A stretch of DNA of 64,000 nt from Agrococcus jenensis (GCF_003752465.1 NZ_RKHJ01000001.1:496001-560000), one strand, 5' to 3'. Positions 24,661 to 33,207 are shown, numbered from the stretch's first letter. Numbers and translations: made by a program. The notes: a model not told the origin generated them from the sequence alone.

Positions 24661-25416
24661 TCAGCGCGCGGCGGCGAGGAACTCGGCCGCACGCCGCCGG
24701 AAGGTGCCGGAGGTCGGCGCGTTCATGTGGTTGCGACCGGGGATCGGCTCGAAGCGGCCATCCGGCAGCAGCGGCAGCAGTTCCTGCGTATCAGCCGCGC
24801 GCCGGTCCTTGTCGCCCGTCATCAGCAGGGTCGGCATCGCTGGCGGCGCCGCCTCCGGGTCGAAGAGCGTGCGCGACACCTCGCCCGCGAGGGTGACGAG
24901 GGTCTCGGGATCGTGCTCCGGGAAGACGCCGGCGAGCTCGACCACGAAGGCCTCCATCTCGCCCGGCTCCCCCTCGTCGCGGAGCGCGCTGCGGGCGAGG
25001 TCGACGTCGAACCGCTGGAACGGATCCCCGGCGGGCAGGCCGCCCAGCACGAGCGCGCGGAACGCGTGTGGCCGCGTGCCCGCGTGGCGCCACAGCAGCC
25101 TCGCGCCCATCGAGTAGCCGACCGCGCCCGGCGCCTCCGGCAGCGCGAGCTGCTCGAGCACCGCGTCGACGTCGTCGAGGAAGTGCGGCACGGTGTAGCC
25201 GATCGACGGCCGGTCGCTCTCGCCGTGCCCTCGCAGGTCCATCGCGATGCCGCGCAGCCCCCGCTCGGCGAGCGCGTCGCCCCAGCGGGTGTCGATCCAG
25301 TTGCGCTTCGCGTTCGACGAGAACCCGTGGATGAGCAGCACCGGAGCGCCGTCCGGGTCGCCGAGCTCGTGCAGTGCGATGCGGACCCCGTCGGGGGCCA
25401 TGGCGAAGACGGTCAT
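24661..25416 (-). CDS. Alpha/beta hydrolase
   Basis: This 251-residue hydrolase has oxyanion HGF at 30-32, nucleophile elbow GYSMG (S102), acid in TGDKDRRA and catalytic His in GRNHMNAP near 233. The motif order MDLRGHGES and the two-layer cap region are typical of small-molecule esterases or lactonases; the substrate is unknown. The ATG at 25416 is preceded by GAGGAG at about 5-base spacing. It is divergent from the amidotransferase gene. Confidence 0.85.
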   Translation of the reverse strand: MTVFAMAPDGVRIALHELGDPDGAPVLLIHGFSSNAKRNWIDTRWGDALAERGLRGIAMDLRGHGESDRPSIGYTVPHFLDDVDAVLEQLALPEAPGAVGYSMGARLLWRHAGTRPHAFRALVLGGLPAGDPFQRFDVDLARSALRDEGEPGEMEAFVVELAGVFPEHDPETLVTLAGEVSRTLFDPEAAPPAMPTLLMTGDKDRRAADTQELLPLLPDGRFEPIPGRNHMNAPTSGTFRRRAAEFLAAAR

Positions 25417-25485
25417 GCAGCTCCTCACGGTGCAGGACGCGCATCCCGCTCGTCATAGGCTACGCACATCCGAGAGAGGGTCCGC

Positions 25486-26175
25486 GTGGCACGTTCCGTC
25501 CTGTTCATCAAGCACATCGAGTACGAGACGGGCGGGCACGCGGCGACGCTCACGTCGCACCTGCCGACGCGCGAGGCCGTCTTCCCCGCGCAGCTGCCAG
25601 CGCTCGACGAGATCGCGGGCGTCGTCATCACGGGCGGGCAGATGAGCGCGGCGGAGGAGCACGAGCACCCGTCGCTCGCGCTGACGGCCGACCTCGCGCT
25701 GCGCGCGATCGATGCGGAGATCCCGGTGCTCGGGCTCTGCCTCGGCCACCAGATCATCGGGCGCGCGCTCGGCGGCGAGCACCGCGAGGGCGCGGTCGAC
25801 GAGGTGGGCATCATCGACATCGACGTGCTCGCGCCGGACCCGTGGCTCGGCGAGCACGTCGGCCGCGTCGGCGCGATGCGCTGGAACAGCGACGTCGTCG
25901 CCCTCCCACCCGGCGCCACGCTGCTCGCGACGAGCGCGACGGTCGAGAACGAGGCGTTCCGCTACGGATCCGCGGTCGGCATGCAGTTCCACCTCGAGGC
26001 GGACGACCGGGTCATGCGGCTCTGGGACTCGGTCGCGTCGCCGACGCTGTCGGAGCTGCGGAGCCCGGACGCCGTGGCCGCGTGGCGCGCGCACCTCGCC
26101 ACCGACCCCACCCTGCAGGGTGTCGTGCAGCGCGGGTTCGCCGCGTTCGCGGAGGCGTGCGCGCTGCGGCTGTAG
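25486..26175 (+). CDS. Class I glutamine amidotransferase-like protein (GMP synthase-type domain)
   Basis: This stand-alone glutaminase domain of 229 residues has the catalytic Cys in LGLCLGHQI (C85) and the His/Glu pair in GMQFHLEAD near 166-174. GGQMSAAEEHEHPSL near 50-64 resembles the group of GATase1 proteins without a synthetase partner (YfeJ/guaA-like). What it deamidates or peptidically cleaves is unknown. Start GTG: GAGAGGG lies 5 bases upstream, and TAGGCT further upstream may be its -10. Confidence 0.85.
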   Translation: MARSVLFIKHIEYETGGHAATLTSHLPTREAVFPAQLPALDEIAGVVITGGQMSAAEEHEHPSLALTADLALRAIDAEIPVLGLCLGHQIIGRALGGEHREGAVDEVGIIDIDVLAPDPWLGEHVGRVGAMRWNSDVVALPPGATLLATSATVENEAFRYGSAVGMQFHLEADDRVMRLWDSVASPTLSELRSPDAVAAWRAHLATDPTLQGVVQRGFAAFAEACALRL

Positions 26176-26197
26176 GCCGACGCCGGGTCCCGCGACC

Positions 26198-26479
26198 CTA
26201 GGAGGCGAGCTGCTCGCGGGCGACGCGCTCCCGACCGTGCGCATCGATGTCGGCCCAGACCGCGTCGAGCGACAGGCCGAGCACGGCGGCGATCGCCGCG
26301 ACGGTCGAGAAGGCGGGCGTCGCGACGCGGCCGGCCTCGATCTTGCGGAGCGTCTCGGGCGAGACGCCCGCGTCGAGCGCCACCGACAGCATCGTGCGAT
26401 CGCCCCTGGCGCGCCGCAGTACGGCACCGAGGCGCCGGCCGCGCTCCACGTCGGCGGGGGTGAGCGGCAGTCTGACCAT
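26198..26479 (-). CDS. XRE-family HTH regulator
   Basis: This 93-residue DNA-binding protein consists mainly of one HTH_XRE domain: RRLGAVLRRARGDRTMLSVALDAGVSPETLRKIEAGRVATPAFSTV (in this order at about 15-60), then AAIAAVLGLSLDAVWADI. It is divergent from a methionine aminopeptidase gene across 61 bases holding two direct repeats, so it most likely controls that gene and itself. The ATG at 26479 has TAGCAT ending 6 bases upstream. Confidence 0.88.
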   Translation of the reverse strand: MVRLPLTPADVERGRRLGAVLRRARGDRTMLSVALDAGVSPETLRKIEAGRVATPAFSTVAAIAAVLGLSLDAVWADIDAHGRERVAREQLAS

Positions 26480-26492
26480 GGCTCGATGCTAG

Positions 26493-26515
26493 CCGGGATA
26501 GTCTTACCGGGATAG
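26493..26515. promoter_or_regulatory. Direct-repeat operator between XRE and MetAP genes
   Basis: CCGGGATAG occurs at 26493-26501 and again at 26507-26515, spaced 14 bases start to start. The first copy is next to the predicted -10 (TAGCAT on the minus strand) of the XRE gene. Binding by the XRE protein is inferred from position only. Confidence 0.5.
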
Positions 26516-26540
26516 GTATTGGTCACCAAAGGGGCGATGC

Positions 26541-27320
26541 ATGATCGAGATCCTGAACCCTGCCGAGCTCGGGCGCGCGAGGATCACCGGCCGGATCGTC
26601 GCTGACATCCTGCAGGCGCTCCGCGCACGCACCGCGGTGGGCACCAACCTGCTCGAGATCGACCGCTGGGCGCAGGCCATGATCGCCGAGGCCGGCGCCG
26701 TCTCCTGCTACGTCGACTACGCGCCGTCGTTCGGCCGCGGACCGTTCGGCCACTCCATCTGCACGGGCGTCAACGACGCGGTGCTGCACGGCCTGCCGCA
26801 CGACCACGCGCTCGCCGACGGCGACCTGCTGACCCTCGACCTCGCCGTCTCGAAGGACGGCATCGCCGCCGACGCCGCCATCAGCTTCGTGGTCGGCGAC
26901 AGCCGACCCGCCGAGAGCCTGGCGATGATCGAGGCGACGGAGCGCGCGCTCGCCGCGGGCATCGCCGCGGCCGACCCCGGCGCCCGCATCGGGGACATCT
27001 CGCACGCGATCGGCAGCGTGCTCACCGAGGCCGGCTACCCGATCAACACGGAGTTCGGCGGGCACGGCATCGGCTCGACGATGCACCAGGACCCGCACGT
27101 CGCCAACACCGGGCGGCCCGGCCGCGGCTACCGCCTGCGACCCGGCCTGCTGCTCGCGCTCGAGCCGTGGATCATGCAGGACACCGCGACGCTGGTCGTC
27201 GACGCCGACGGCTGGACGCTCCGCAGCGCGACGGGCGCCCGCACGGCGCACAGCGAGCACACGATCGCGATCACCGACGACGGCGCCGAGATCCTCACGC
27301 TGCCCACGACGGGGCGCTGA
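26541..27320 (+). CDS. map: Type I methionine aminopeptidase
   Basis: This enzyme removes N-terminal Met. All metal and catalytic positions are present in its 259 residues: H83 (VLHGLP), D100 (LTLDLAV), D111, H175 (GGHGIG), E208 (LALEPW) and E239 (AHSEHT). AAAGGGG precedes the ATG. It is paired with a divergent XRE regulator, unlike a housekeeping map gene (usually near secY/adk or ribosomal genes), so it may be a second, conditionally expressed aminopeptidase or one processing particular substrates. Confidence 0.9.
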   Translation: MIEILNPAELGRARITGRIVADILQALRARTAVGTNLLEIDRWAQAMIAEAGAVSCYVDYAPSFGRGPFGHSICTGVNDAVLHGLPHDHALADGDLLTLDLAVSKDGIAADAAISFVVGDSRPAESLAMIEATERALAAGIAAADPGARIGDISHAIGSVLTEAGYPINTEFGGHGIGSTMHQDPHVANTGRPGRGYRLRPGLLLALEPWIMQDTATLVVDADGWTLRSATGARTAHSEHTIAITDDGAEILTLPTTGR

Positions 27321-27397
27321 CGGTCGAGGGCCTCGCTGGCCCCCGACGCTCGCCCGCGGCATGATGCAGGCATGCACCGCACCCCGAGGCGACCCTG

Positions 27398-28084
27398 GTG
27401 AAGCTCCTGCTCACGTCGATGGGTGTCACCAACCCGAGCATCGCCGATGCCCTCGAGCGGCTGCTCGGCAAGCCCATCGCCGAGTCGAGCGCGCTCATCA
27501 TCCCCACGGCCGCGTACCCGTTCGCCGAAGGACCCTGGATGGCGCGCGAGGCGATCTCCGGCACGGCGCCAGGGCCGCTGAGCGAGCTCGGCTGGAGATC
27601 GCTCGGCGTGCTCGAGCTCACGGCGCTGCCGACCATCCGCGAGGAGAGCTGGGTGCCCGCGGTGCGGGATGCCGACGCCCTGCTCGTCTGGGGCGGCGAC
27701 GTGCTGTACCTGAGCCACTGGATGCGCGAGTCCGGCCTGGCGGACCTCCTCCCCTCGCTCGCCGAGACGGTCTACGTGGGGGTGAGCGCCGGCAGCATCG
27801 CGGTGACGGCGTACAACTGCGACGCCGAGTTCGACCTGCAGTTCGTGCCCGACGGCAGCGAGATGGCGCTCGAGGCCGAGCGCACGCTCGGGCTGGTCGA
27901 CTTCGCGCTCGTGCCGCACCTCGTCGGCGACGGTGCGGATGGCGCCTCGCTCGCCGTCGTGCAGCGATGGGCGGCAGGCATCCCCGCTCCGACGTACGCC
28001 ATCGACGACGCGACCGCGATCGTGGTGGTCGACGGTGCGGTGGAGGTCGTCTCCGAGGGCACCTGGGAGCTGCTGCAGCCCTAG
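27398..28084 (+). CDS. Peptidase E-like serine peptidase (family S51)
   Basis: This 228-residue protein of the S51 family cleaves Asp-X dipeptides in characterised members. The nucleophile is in the strand-turn GVSAGSIAVT near 128-137, preceded by LLVWGGDVLYLSHWM and followed by the C-terminal ALVPHL and TYAIDDATAIVV signatures. The GTG start at 27398 has GAGGCG upstream. Its TAG stop shares CTAG with the stop of the convergent asparaginase gene. Confidence 0.87.
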   Translation: MKLLLTSMGVTNPSIADALERLLGKPIAESSALIIPTAAYPFAEGPWMAREAISGTAPGPLSELGWRSLGVLELTALPTIREESWVPAVRDADALLVWGGDVLYLSHWMRESGLADLLPSLAETVYVGVSAGSIAVTAYNCDAEFDLQFVPDGSEMALEAERTLGLVDFALVPHLVGDGADGASLAVVQRWAAGIPAPTYAIDDATAIVVVDGAVEVVSEGTWELLQP

Positions 28085-28998
28085 ACGACGGGGCGCAGGC
28101 GTCCGACCGCGACGTCGGCGCTCAGCTGCAGCAGGCCGAGCGGCTCGGTCAGGCGCTCGAGGGTGCCCTCGGGGATGGCCCCCGCGCGCTCGAGCATCGT
28201 GAGCGCGACCGGCGCGCCGGCGCGGCGCGCGCCGTCGGCCGTCTTCACCACCGCGGTGGTGCCGTCGGGGGCGACCATCGCCTGCGTGCCCTCCGCGCCG
28301 AACTTCGTGGCGCATCCGGTCTCGGCGATCACGACGGCATCGGGGCGTCCCGCGCCGTCGATGAGCGTCGGATGCGCCCGCATCGCGTCGCCGACGGCTC
28401 GTCCGCCCCCGATCGCGTCGGGCGCGAGCCGGCGGAAGGCGCGCGCGAGCCCGACGAGCGAGGTGGGGAAGACGAGCGCGCCGCAGCCGTCGTGCGCCAG
28501 GCCGATGATGGGCTCACCGGCGGCGGTCGCGACGCCCTGGCGCAGCACGTCGGCGAGCTGGTGGTCGTCGGCCCAGTAGTCGCTGGGCGTGCCGAGCGCG
28601 CGGGCCGCCGCGGCGAGCGCGATGTGCTTGCCGACGCACATGTGCGCGAAGCGGCGCATCGAGCCGTCCGGCGCCTTCATCGGCGGGCAGCGCAGCCCGT
28701 CCTCGGCGACGCCCAGGCGCTCGGCCATCGCCTGCGCGGTGTCGAGGTGCTCCTGATCGGCCCAGTGGCTCGCGCTCGCGAGCGCCGCGTGCGCCGGCAG
28801 GAGCTCCACGAGGCCCGCGTCGAGCAGCGCCGCGGCGAAGAGCGGCTTGAGCGCGCTGCGGGCGAGGAAGGGCGCCGCGACGTCGCCATGCGCTTCGATC
28901 ACGGTGCCGTCGGGATCGATCAGGACCGCGACGCCTCGGTGCTGGGACTCGATGAAGCCGTCGCGCTCGACGACGGCGAGGAGCTCGGTGGTGGGCAC
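28081..28998 (-). CDS. L-asparaginase, thermolabile AnsA/asparaginase II family
   Basis: This member of the PF06089-type asparaginase family has about 305 residues. Conserved pieces are SGxx-like ARSALKPLFAAAL near 50-62, SASHWADQEHLDTA, CPPMKAPDGSMRRFAHMCVGKHIAL, and DGCGALVFPTSL. It hydrolyses asparagine to aspartate and ammonia in characterised relatives. The GTG at 28998 is chosen because TACGTT ends 7 bases upstream; the longer frame runs into a repeat region. Confidence 0.87.
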   Translation of the reverse strand: MPTTELLAVVERDGFIESQHRGVAVLIDPDGTVIEAHGDVAAPFLARSALKPLFAAALLDAGLVELLPAHAALASASHWADQEHLDTAQAMAERLGVAEDGLRCPPMKAPDGSMRRFAHMCVGKHIALAAAARALGTPSDYWADDHQLADVLRQGVATAAGEPIIGLAHDGCGALVFPTSLVGLARAFRRLAPDAIGGGRAVGDAMRAHPTLIDGAGRPDAVVIAETGCATKFGAEGTQAMVAPDGTTAVVKTADGARRAGAPVALTMLERAGAIPEGTLERLTEPLGLLQLSADVAVGRLRPVV

Positions 28999-29026
28999 GG
29001 GGTCCAACGTAGCGGCCCCCGTCTGC

Positions 29027-29134
29027 CGGTCGAGCCGCACCGTGCCCCCAGGCGCGGAGCGAGTCGAGACCACCGCGCGGTGCAGCCCTTGGTCTCGACG
29101 CGCGCCGCCGCAAGCGGCGGTGCGGCTCGACCGG
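29027..29134. repeat. Pair of inverted GGTCGAG/CTCGACC-type hairpin repeats
   Basis: GGTCGAGCCGCAC at about 29028 is repeated in inverse as GTGCGGCTCGACC at about 29120-29132, and internal GAGTCGAGACC/GGTCTCGAC segments (29061-29099) form a second inverted pair. The right-hand part also folds on itself through GCCGCCGC/GCGGCGG. It lies between the ogt stop and the asparaginase promoter. Such CTCGAC hairpins are common intergenic repeats in this bacterial family; the function is unknown. Confidence 0.55.
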
Positions 29135-29156
29135 CAGCGTGAGGTCGATCGACCAG

Positions 29157-29756
29157 CTATCCCCCGGGCGCCGCCTCGATGTCAAGCAGCAGCCGCTTCG
29201 CCTCGACGCCGCCCGCGTACTGGCCGAGCGCTCCATCGCTGCGCACGACCCGATGGCACGGGATCGCGATCGGCAGCGGGTTGCGCCGGCACGCGGTGCC
29301 GACCGCGCGCACCGCGCGTGGCGAGCCGGCCGCTGCGGCGACCTGGGCGTAGCTGCGCGTCTCGCCGTACGGGATCTCGCGCAGCCGCTCGACGACGTCG
29401 CGCCCGAAGCCGCGCGCGAGCGCCAGGTCGAGCGGACCGTCGAAGGCGCGAGCACGACCGGCGATGAGCGCCTCGAGCCGGCGCGCGGCGTCGTCGAGCC
29501 GCGCGGGCGCCTCGAGCACGCGCGGGCTGAGCGCGGTCGAGAGCCGCTCGAGCGTCGCCGCGGGATCGCGGCCGTCGAACGTCACCGAGACCAGGCCCGC
29601 GGGTGTCGCCGCGAGCAGCAGCGAGCCGACGGCCGTGTCGAGCGAGCGGTACGCCACGTCGAGCAGCCCCCGCTCGGCGGCGCGCTCGACGAGCCGCGCG
29701 TGCAGCGCGGCGATGGGCGCCTCGGGGATGCCGCCGAGCAGGCCGACCTCAGGCAT
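29157..29756 (-). CDS. ogt: Methylated-DNA-protein cysteine methyltransferase, paralog A
   Basis: This suicide alkyltransferase repairs O6-alkylguanine. The active-site PCHRV with C167 (IAIPCHRVV) and the DNA-binding GFGRDVVERLREIPYGETRSY are intact in the 199-residue product, which has a longer and more divergent N-terminal domain than paralog B. Its ATG overlaps the end of the sigma factor gene by 8 bases, implying coupled translation. It ends the three-gene operon ogt-sigma-ogt on the minus strand. Confidence 0.9.
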   Translation of the reverse strand: MPEVGLLGGIPEAPIAALHARLVERAAERGLLDVAYRSLDTAVGSLLLAATPAGLVSVTFDGRDPAATLERLSTALSPRVLEAPARLDDAARRLEALIAGRARAFDGPLDLALARGFGRDVVERLREIPYGETRSYAQVAAAAGSPRAVRAVGTACRRNPLPIAIPCHRVVRSDGALGQYAGGVEAKRLLLDIEAAPGG

Positions 29757-30213
29757 CGACGCCTCCCAGCAGCTCGCGCAGCCGGCGCACGCCGTCGGAG
29801 GATGCGCGCCGCGCAGCATCCGCCGACGATCCGAGCGTCGCCGCGACCTCGGCGAACGGCAGCCCGCCGAGGTGGTGCAGCACGACGGCCTCGCGCTGCC
29901 GCGCCGGCAGCAGCGCGAGCGCTCGGGCGAGGTCGAGGTCGCGCGCCACCGAGGCCGTGGGCCTGTCCGGCACGTCGCCCACCACGAGGCGCGCGCGCCG
30001 CCGCAGCACGTCGATCGCCTTCCGGTGCGCGATCGTCACGAGCCAGCCCTCGACGCGCGCGTCGGCCGCGAGCCGCGGATACGCCTCGAGCGCGGCGAGG
30101 AACGTCTCGCTCCAGGCGTCGTCGGCGTCGACCTCGTCGAGCAGCGCCCGGCACACGCGCCAGACCCTCGCGCCGTGCAGCGCGACGATCGACTCGAAGG
30201 GCGCACGGGTCAC
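29749..30213 (-). CDS. RNA polymerase sigma factor, ECF-type
   Basis: This is a roughly 154-residue sigma-70 family protein with region 2 (DDAWSETFLAALEAYPRL, VEGWLVTIAHRKAIDVLRRRAR) and region 4 (ALALLPARQREAVVLHHLGGLPFAEVAATLG). No anti-sigma factor is encoded next to it. The GTG start overlaps the upstream ogt stop as GTGA and its end overlaps the second ogt, so it is translated together with two DNA-repair enzymes. It may drive a response to alkylation damage; this is inferred from context. Confidence 0.87.
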   Translation of the reverse strand: MTRAPFESIVALHGARVWRVCRALLDEVDADDAWSETFLAALEAYPRLAADARVEGWLVTIAHRKAIDVLRRRARLVVGDVPDRPTASVARDLDLARALALLPARQREAVVLHHLGGLPFAEVAATLGSSADAARRASSDGVRRLRELLGGVDA

Positions 30214-30713
30214 GCGACCGAATCTAGCCCGACCGCCGCGAGCGACGATCCGGCCTCGTGGTCGAGCAGGAAGCGCTTGCGCTCGACGCCGCCGGCGTAG
30301 CCGGTGAGCGAGCCCGTCGACCCGACCACCCGGTGGCAGGGCACCACGATCGAGATCGGGTTGCGGCTGTTGGCGAGCCCGACCGCCCGCACCGCCGTCG
30401 GCTGCCCGATCGACGCCGCGATCCAGCCGTAGCTGCGCGTCTCGCCGTAGGGGATGGAGCGCAGCGCCTCCCACACGCGCAGCTGGAAGGGGCTGCCCGT
30501 GGGGTCGAGGTCGAGGTCGAACGCGCGTCGCTCCCCCGCCCAGTACTCACCGAGCTGCTGCGCCGCAGCGGCGAAGCCGGCGTCGTCGCGCTCGCCGAAC
30601 GATGCCTCGTCGGGCGCGGGCCGATGGTCGGGCATGTACAGGCCCGTGATGCCGCGCTCGCTCCGCACGAGCGTGAGCGGGCCGATGGGGCTGTCGATGA
30701 TGGTGTGGGTCAT
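30210..30713 (-). CDS. ogt: Methylated-DNA-protein cysteine methyltransferase, paralog B
   Basis: This 167-residue Ogt has the complete DNA-binding and active-site region: GSPFQLRVWEALRSIPYGETRSY near 73-95, PTAVRAVGLANSRNPI, and VVPCHRVV with C126. It is the more canonical of the two paralogs and the first gene of the operon. Its TGA overlaps the sigma factor GTG. The ATG is divergent from the histidine phosphatase gene at 30805. Confidence 0.93.
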   Translation of the reverse strand: MTHTIIDSPIGPLTLVRSERGITGLYMPDHRPAPDEASFGERDDAGFAAAAQQLGEYWAGERRAFDLDLDPTGSPFQLRVWEALRSIPYGETRSYGWIAASIGQPTAVRAVGLANSRNPISIVVPCHRVVGSTGSLTGYAGGVERKRFLLDHEAGSSLAAVGLDSVA

Positions 30714-30804
30714 GGCCGCATTCCTCTCATACTCCGCTAACGCGCGGGGGCGACGGAATGTGAGCCTGTGGATGAGCGACGTCGCGCCGCCCTAGGCTCG
30801 GGGC

Positions 30805-31365
30805 ATGGAGATCGCCCTCGTCCGACACGGCCAGACCGACTTCAACCGCGACGGCAGGCTGCAGGGCACGAGCGACATCCCGCTGAACGAGACCGGCATC
30901 GCGCAGGCGCACACCGCTGCTCGGCTGCTCGCCGACGGCCCGTCGACCGATGCGCGCTGGGACGCGGTGGTGTCATCGCCGCTCGTGCGGGCGGCCGTCA
31001 CCGCCGACATCATCGCCGCCGAGCTCGGCCTCGAGGTCTGCGGTCGCTACCCGAGCCTCATCGAGCGCGCCTACGGCGAGGCCGAGGGGCTGACGAAGGA
31101 GGAGGCCGTCGCGCGCTTCGGCAGCGACTGGCCCGGCGAGGAGGACTTCGACGACCTGCAGCGCCGCGCCGTCGCCGCGGTCGACGACGTCGCCGCCCGC
31201 AACCCCGTCGACGCGCTCGTCATCGTCACGCACGGCACCTTCATCCGTGCGTTCGCCGACCACGTCACGGGCCAGGAGACGCGCACCCCCGACAACGCGC
31301 ACTCCGTCCGCTTCTCGGGCGTCCCGGGCGCCTGGCACGTCGTCGACGGACTCGTGCTCGCGTGA
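30805..31365 (+). CDS. Histidine phosphatase (phosphoglycerate mutase-like) family protein
   Basis: This 186-residue protein has the phosphohistidine motif LVRHGQTDFNRDGRLQGTSD at 5-24 and the second histidine in VTHGTFIRAFADHV near 143-156. Small proteins of this kind include GpmB-like and CobC-like phosphatases; the substrate cannot be told. ATG: TAGGCT ends 6 bases upstream (leaderless). Its TGA overlaps the start of the FAD oxidase gene as GTGA. Confidence 0.87.
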   Translation: MEIALVRHGQTDFNRDGRLQGTSDIPLNETGIAQAHTAARLLADGPSTDARWDAVVSSPLVRAAVTADIIAAELGLEVCGRYPSLIERAYGEAEGLTKEEAVARFGSDWPGEEDFDDLQRRAVAAVDDVAARNPVDALVIVTHGTFIRAFADHVTGQETRTPDNAHSVRFSGVPGAWHVVDGLVLA

Positions 31366-32705
31366 GCCTCGACGCCCTGCGGACAGCGCTGCCCGCCCAC
31401 GTGCTCGTCACCGATCCCGTCGCGCTCGACGTCGCGCGCGCCGACAAGTCGGGCCATCGCTCCGTCGCGCCGCCGCTCGCGATCGTCGAGGCGGAGGACG
31501 CCTCGCACGTGCAGGCCGCGCTGCGCTGGGCGACCGAGCACGGCGTGCCCGTCGTGCCGCGTGCGGCGGGCACCGGGCTGGCCGGCGGTGCGATCGCCGG
31601 CGAGGGCGAGCTCGTCGTCTCGGTCGACCGGATGCGGCGGCTGCTCGACGTCTCGATCGTCGACCAGTCGTGCCGGGTCGAGCCCGGCATCCGCAACGCC
31701 GAGCTCAACGACATGCTCGCCACCCACGGCCTCTGGTGGCCGCCGGACCCCGCGAGCCGCGCCATCTCGTCGGTGGGCGGCAACATCGCCACGAACGCGG
31801 GCGGCCTGCTGTGCGCCAAGTACGGCGTGACGCGCGAGTGGGTGCTCGCGCTCGATGTCGTGCTCGCGGACGGCAGCCGGATCTCGACCGGTCACCGCAC
31901 CGTGAAGGGCGTCACCGGACTCGACCTCACGGCGCTCATGATCGGCTCGGAGGGCACGCTCGGCATCGTCGTCGGCGCGACCCTGAAGCTGCGGCCGCTG
32001 CCCGACGGCGGCGTGTGGACGGTCGGCGCCTTCTTCGACGACGAGGCTGTCGCGGCCGCGGCGTGCACGGCGGTGACGGCAGCGCGCATCCGCCCGGCGA
32101 TCATGGAGCTCGTCGGCCGCGACGCGGTCTCGATGCTCGCCGCCTACACCGGGCAGCCGATGGCGGGCGCGTTCGTGCTCGTGCAGACCGACGAGCTGGG
32201 CGCCGCCGCGACCTCAGAGGTCGTCGCGGAGATCCTGGCGGCGCACGGCGGCCGCGTCGAGCGCACGGACGACGCCGCTCGGTCGGATGTGCTGGTGCAG
32301 GTGCGCAGGCAGGTGCACTTCGCGCTCGAGTCGTTCGGCACCGTGCTCGTGGAGGACGTCTCGGTGCCGCGGTCGCGGATGGCCGACATGTTCCGGGCGT
32401 GCGACGAGGCCGCAGAGCGCCACGGGGTGCGGCTCGCGACCACCGCGCACGCCGGCGACGGCAACCTGCACCCGACCTTCGTCTTCGACGGCACCGAGCC
32501 CTCGGAGGCGATCTGGGCCTGCGCGAACGAGGTGTTCGAGGCGGCGATCGCGATGGGCGGCACGCTCACCGGCGAGCACGGCGTGGGCATCCTCAAGCGG
32601 CGATGGCTCGTCGACGAGCTCGGCGAGCGGCAGCTCGCGCTGCAGCGGGCCGTGAAGGCCGCCTTCGACCCCGCCGGCATCCTGAACCCCGGCAAGGCGA
32701 TCTAG
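31362..32705 (+). CDS. FAD-linked 2-hydroxy-acid oxidase/dehydrogenase (GlcD/D-lactate dehydrogenase type)
   Basis: This 447-residue flavoprotein of the FAD_binding_4 plus FAD-oxidase C family oxidises a 2-hydroxy acid such as glycolate or D-lactate in known members. It has the PCMH FAD site (VVPRAAGTGLAGGA near 62-75; SSVGGNIATNAGG near 132-144; GSEGTLGIVVGATLKLRPLP near 192-211) and the C-terminal catalytic cap with HAGDGNLHPTF and TGEHGVGILKRRWL. The coupled start overlaps the phosphatase gene. An upstream open frame in another register is an artefact of GC content. Confidence 0.9.
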   Translation: MSLDALRTALPAHVLVTDPVALDVARADKSGHRSVAPPLAIVEAEDASHVQAALRWATEHGVPVVPRAAGTGLAGGAIAGEGELVVSVDRMRRLLDVSIVDQSCRVEPGIRNAELNDMLATHGLWWPPDPASRAISSVGGNIATNAGGLLCAKYGVTREWVLALDVVLADGSRISTGHRTVKGVTGLDLTALMIGSEGTLGIVVGATLKLRPLPDGGVWTVGAFFDDEAVAAAACTAVTAARIRPAIMELVGRDAVSMLAAYTGQPMAGAFVLVQTDELGAAATSEVVAEILAAHGGRVERTDDAARSDVLVQVRRQVHFALESFGTVLVEDVSVPRSRMADMFRACDEAAERHGVRLATTAHAGDGNLHPTFVFDGTEPSEAIWACANEVFEAAIAMGGTLTGEHGVGILKRRWLVDELGERQLALQRAVKAAFDPAGILNPGKAI

Positions 32706-32715
32706 CCCGCCGAGC

Positions 32716-32780
32716 CCACCCGTCCGGGTGGTCAGGACACGTCGCGCGCGGCTACCGCTGCCCGGCGCGTCGTGACCACC
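32716..32780. terminator. Hairpin cluster between convergent genes
   Basis: CCACCC/GGGTGG (32716-32731) pair around GTCC, and the right half overlaps GGTGGTCA, which is inverted as TGACCACC at 32773-32780. It separates the FAD oxidase gene from the convergent FKBP gene and could end both transcripts. Confidence 0.45.
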
Positions 32781-32801
32781 CGGCGCACGGGCGGGGTGGT
32801 G

Positions 32802-33173
32802 TCAGCGGACGGCGACCAGGTCGCAGACGAAGATGAGCGTCTCGTTCGGGCCGATGGCGCCGCCGGCGCCGCGCTCGCCGTAGGCGAGGTGGGGCGGGAT
32901 GACGAGCTGGCGGCGGCCGCCGACGCGCATGCCCTCGATGCCCTGCTCCCAGCCCTTGATGACCATGCCGACGCCGAGCGGGAAGTCGAGCGGGGCGCCG
33001 CGGTTGTAGGAGGCGTCGAACTCCTCACCGGTGGAGTGCGTGACGCCGACGTAGTGGACGCTGACCTGCTTGCCGGTCACCGCCTCCTCGCCGTCGCCGA
33101 CGGTGATGTCGGTGATCTGGAGCTCGGTGGGGGCGGGGCCCTCGGGGGCGTCGATCTGGGGCTTCTCAGTCAT
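32802..33173 (-). CDS. FKBP-type peptidyl-prolyl cis-trans isomerase
   Basis: This 123-residue cytosolic FKBP has no signal peptide. The single domain includes VSVHYVGVTHSTGEEFDASYNRGAPLDFPLGVGMVIKGWEQGIEGMRVGGRR (about 37-90, spread over several motifs) and PPHLAYGERGAGGAIGPNETLIF, with the conserved Y, D, F, W and V pocket residues. It assists folding by proline isomerisation. Confidence 0.93.
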   Translation of the reverse strand: MTEKPQIDAPEGPAPTELQITDITVGDGEEAVTGKQVSVHYVGVTHSTGEEFDASYNRGAPLDFPLGVGMVIKGWEQGIEGMRVGGRRQLVIPPHLAYGERGAGGAIGPNETLIFVCDLVAVR

Positions 33174-33207
33174 GCGCCAATCCTCGCACGCTCGCGCGAG
33201 GGCAGGC

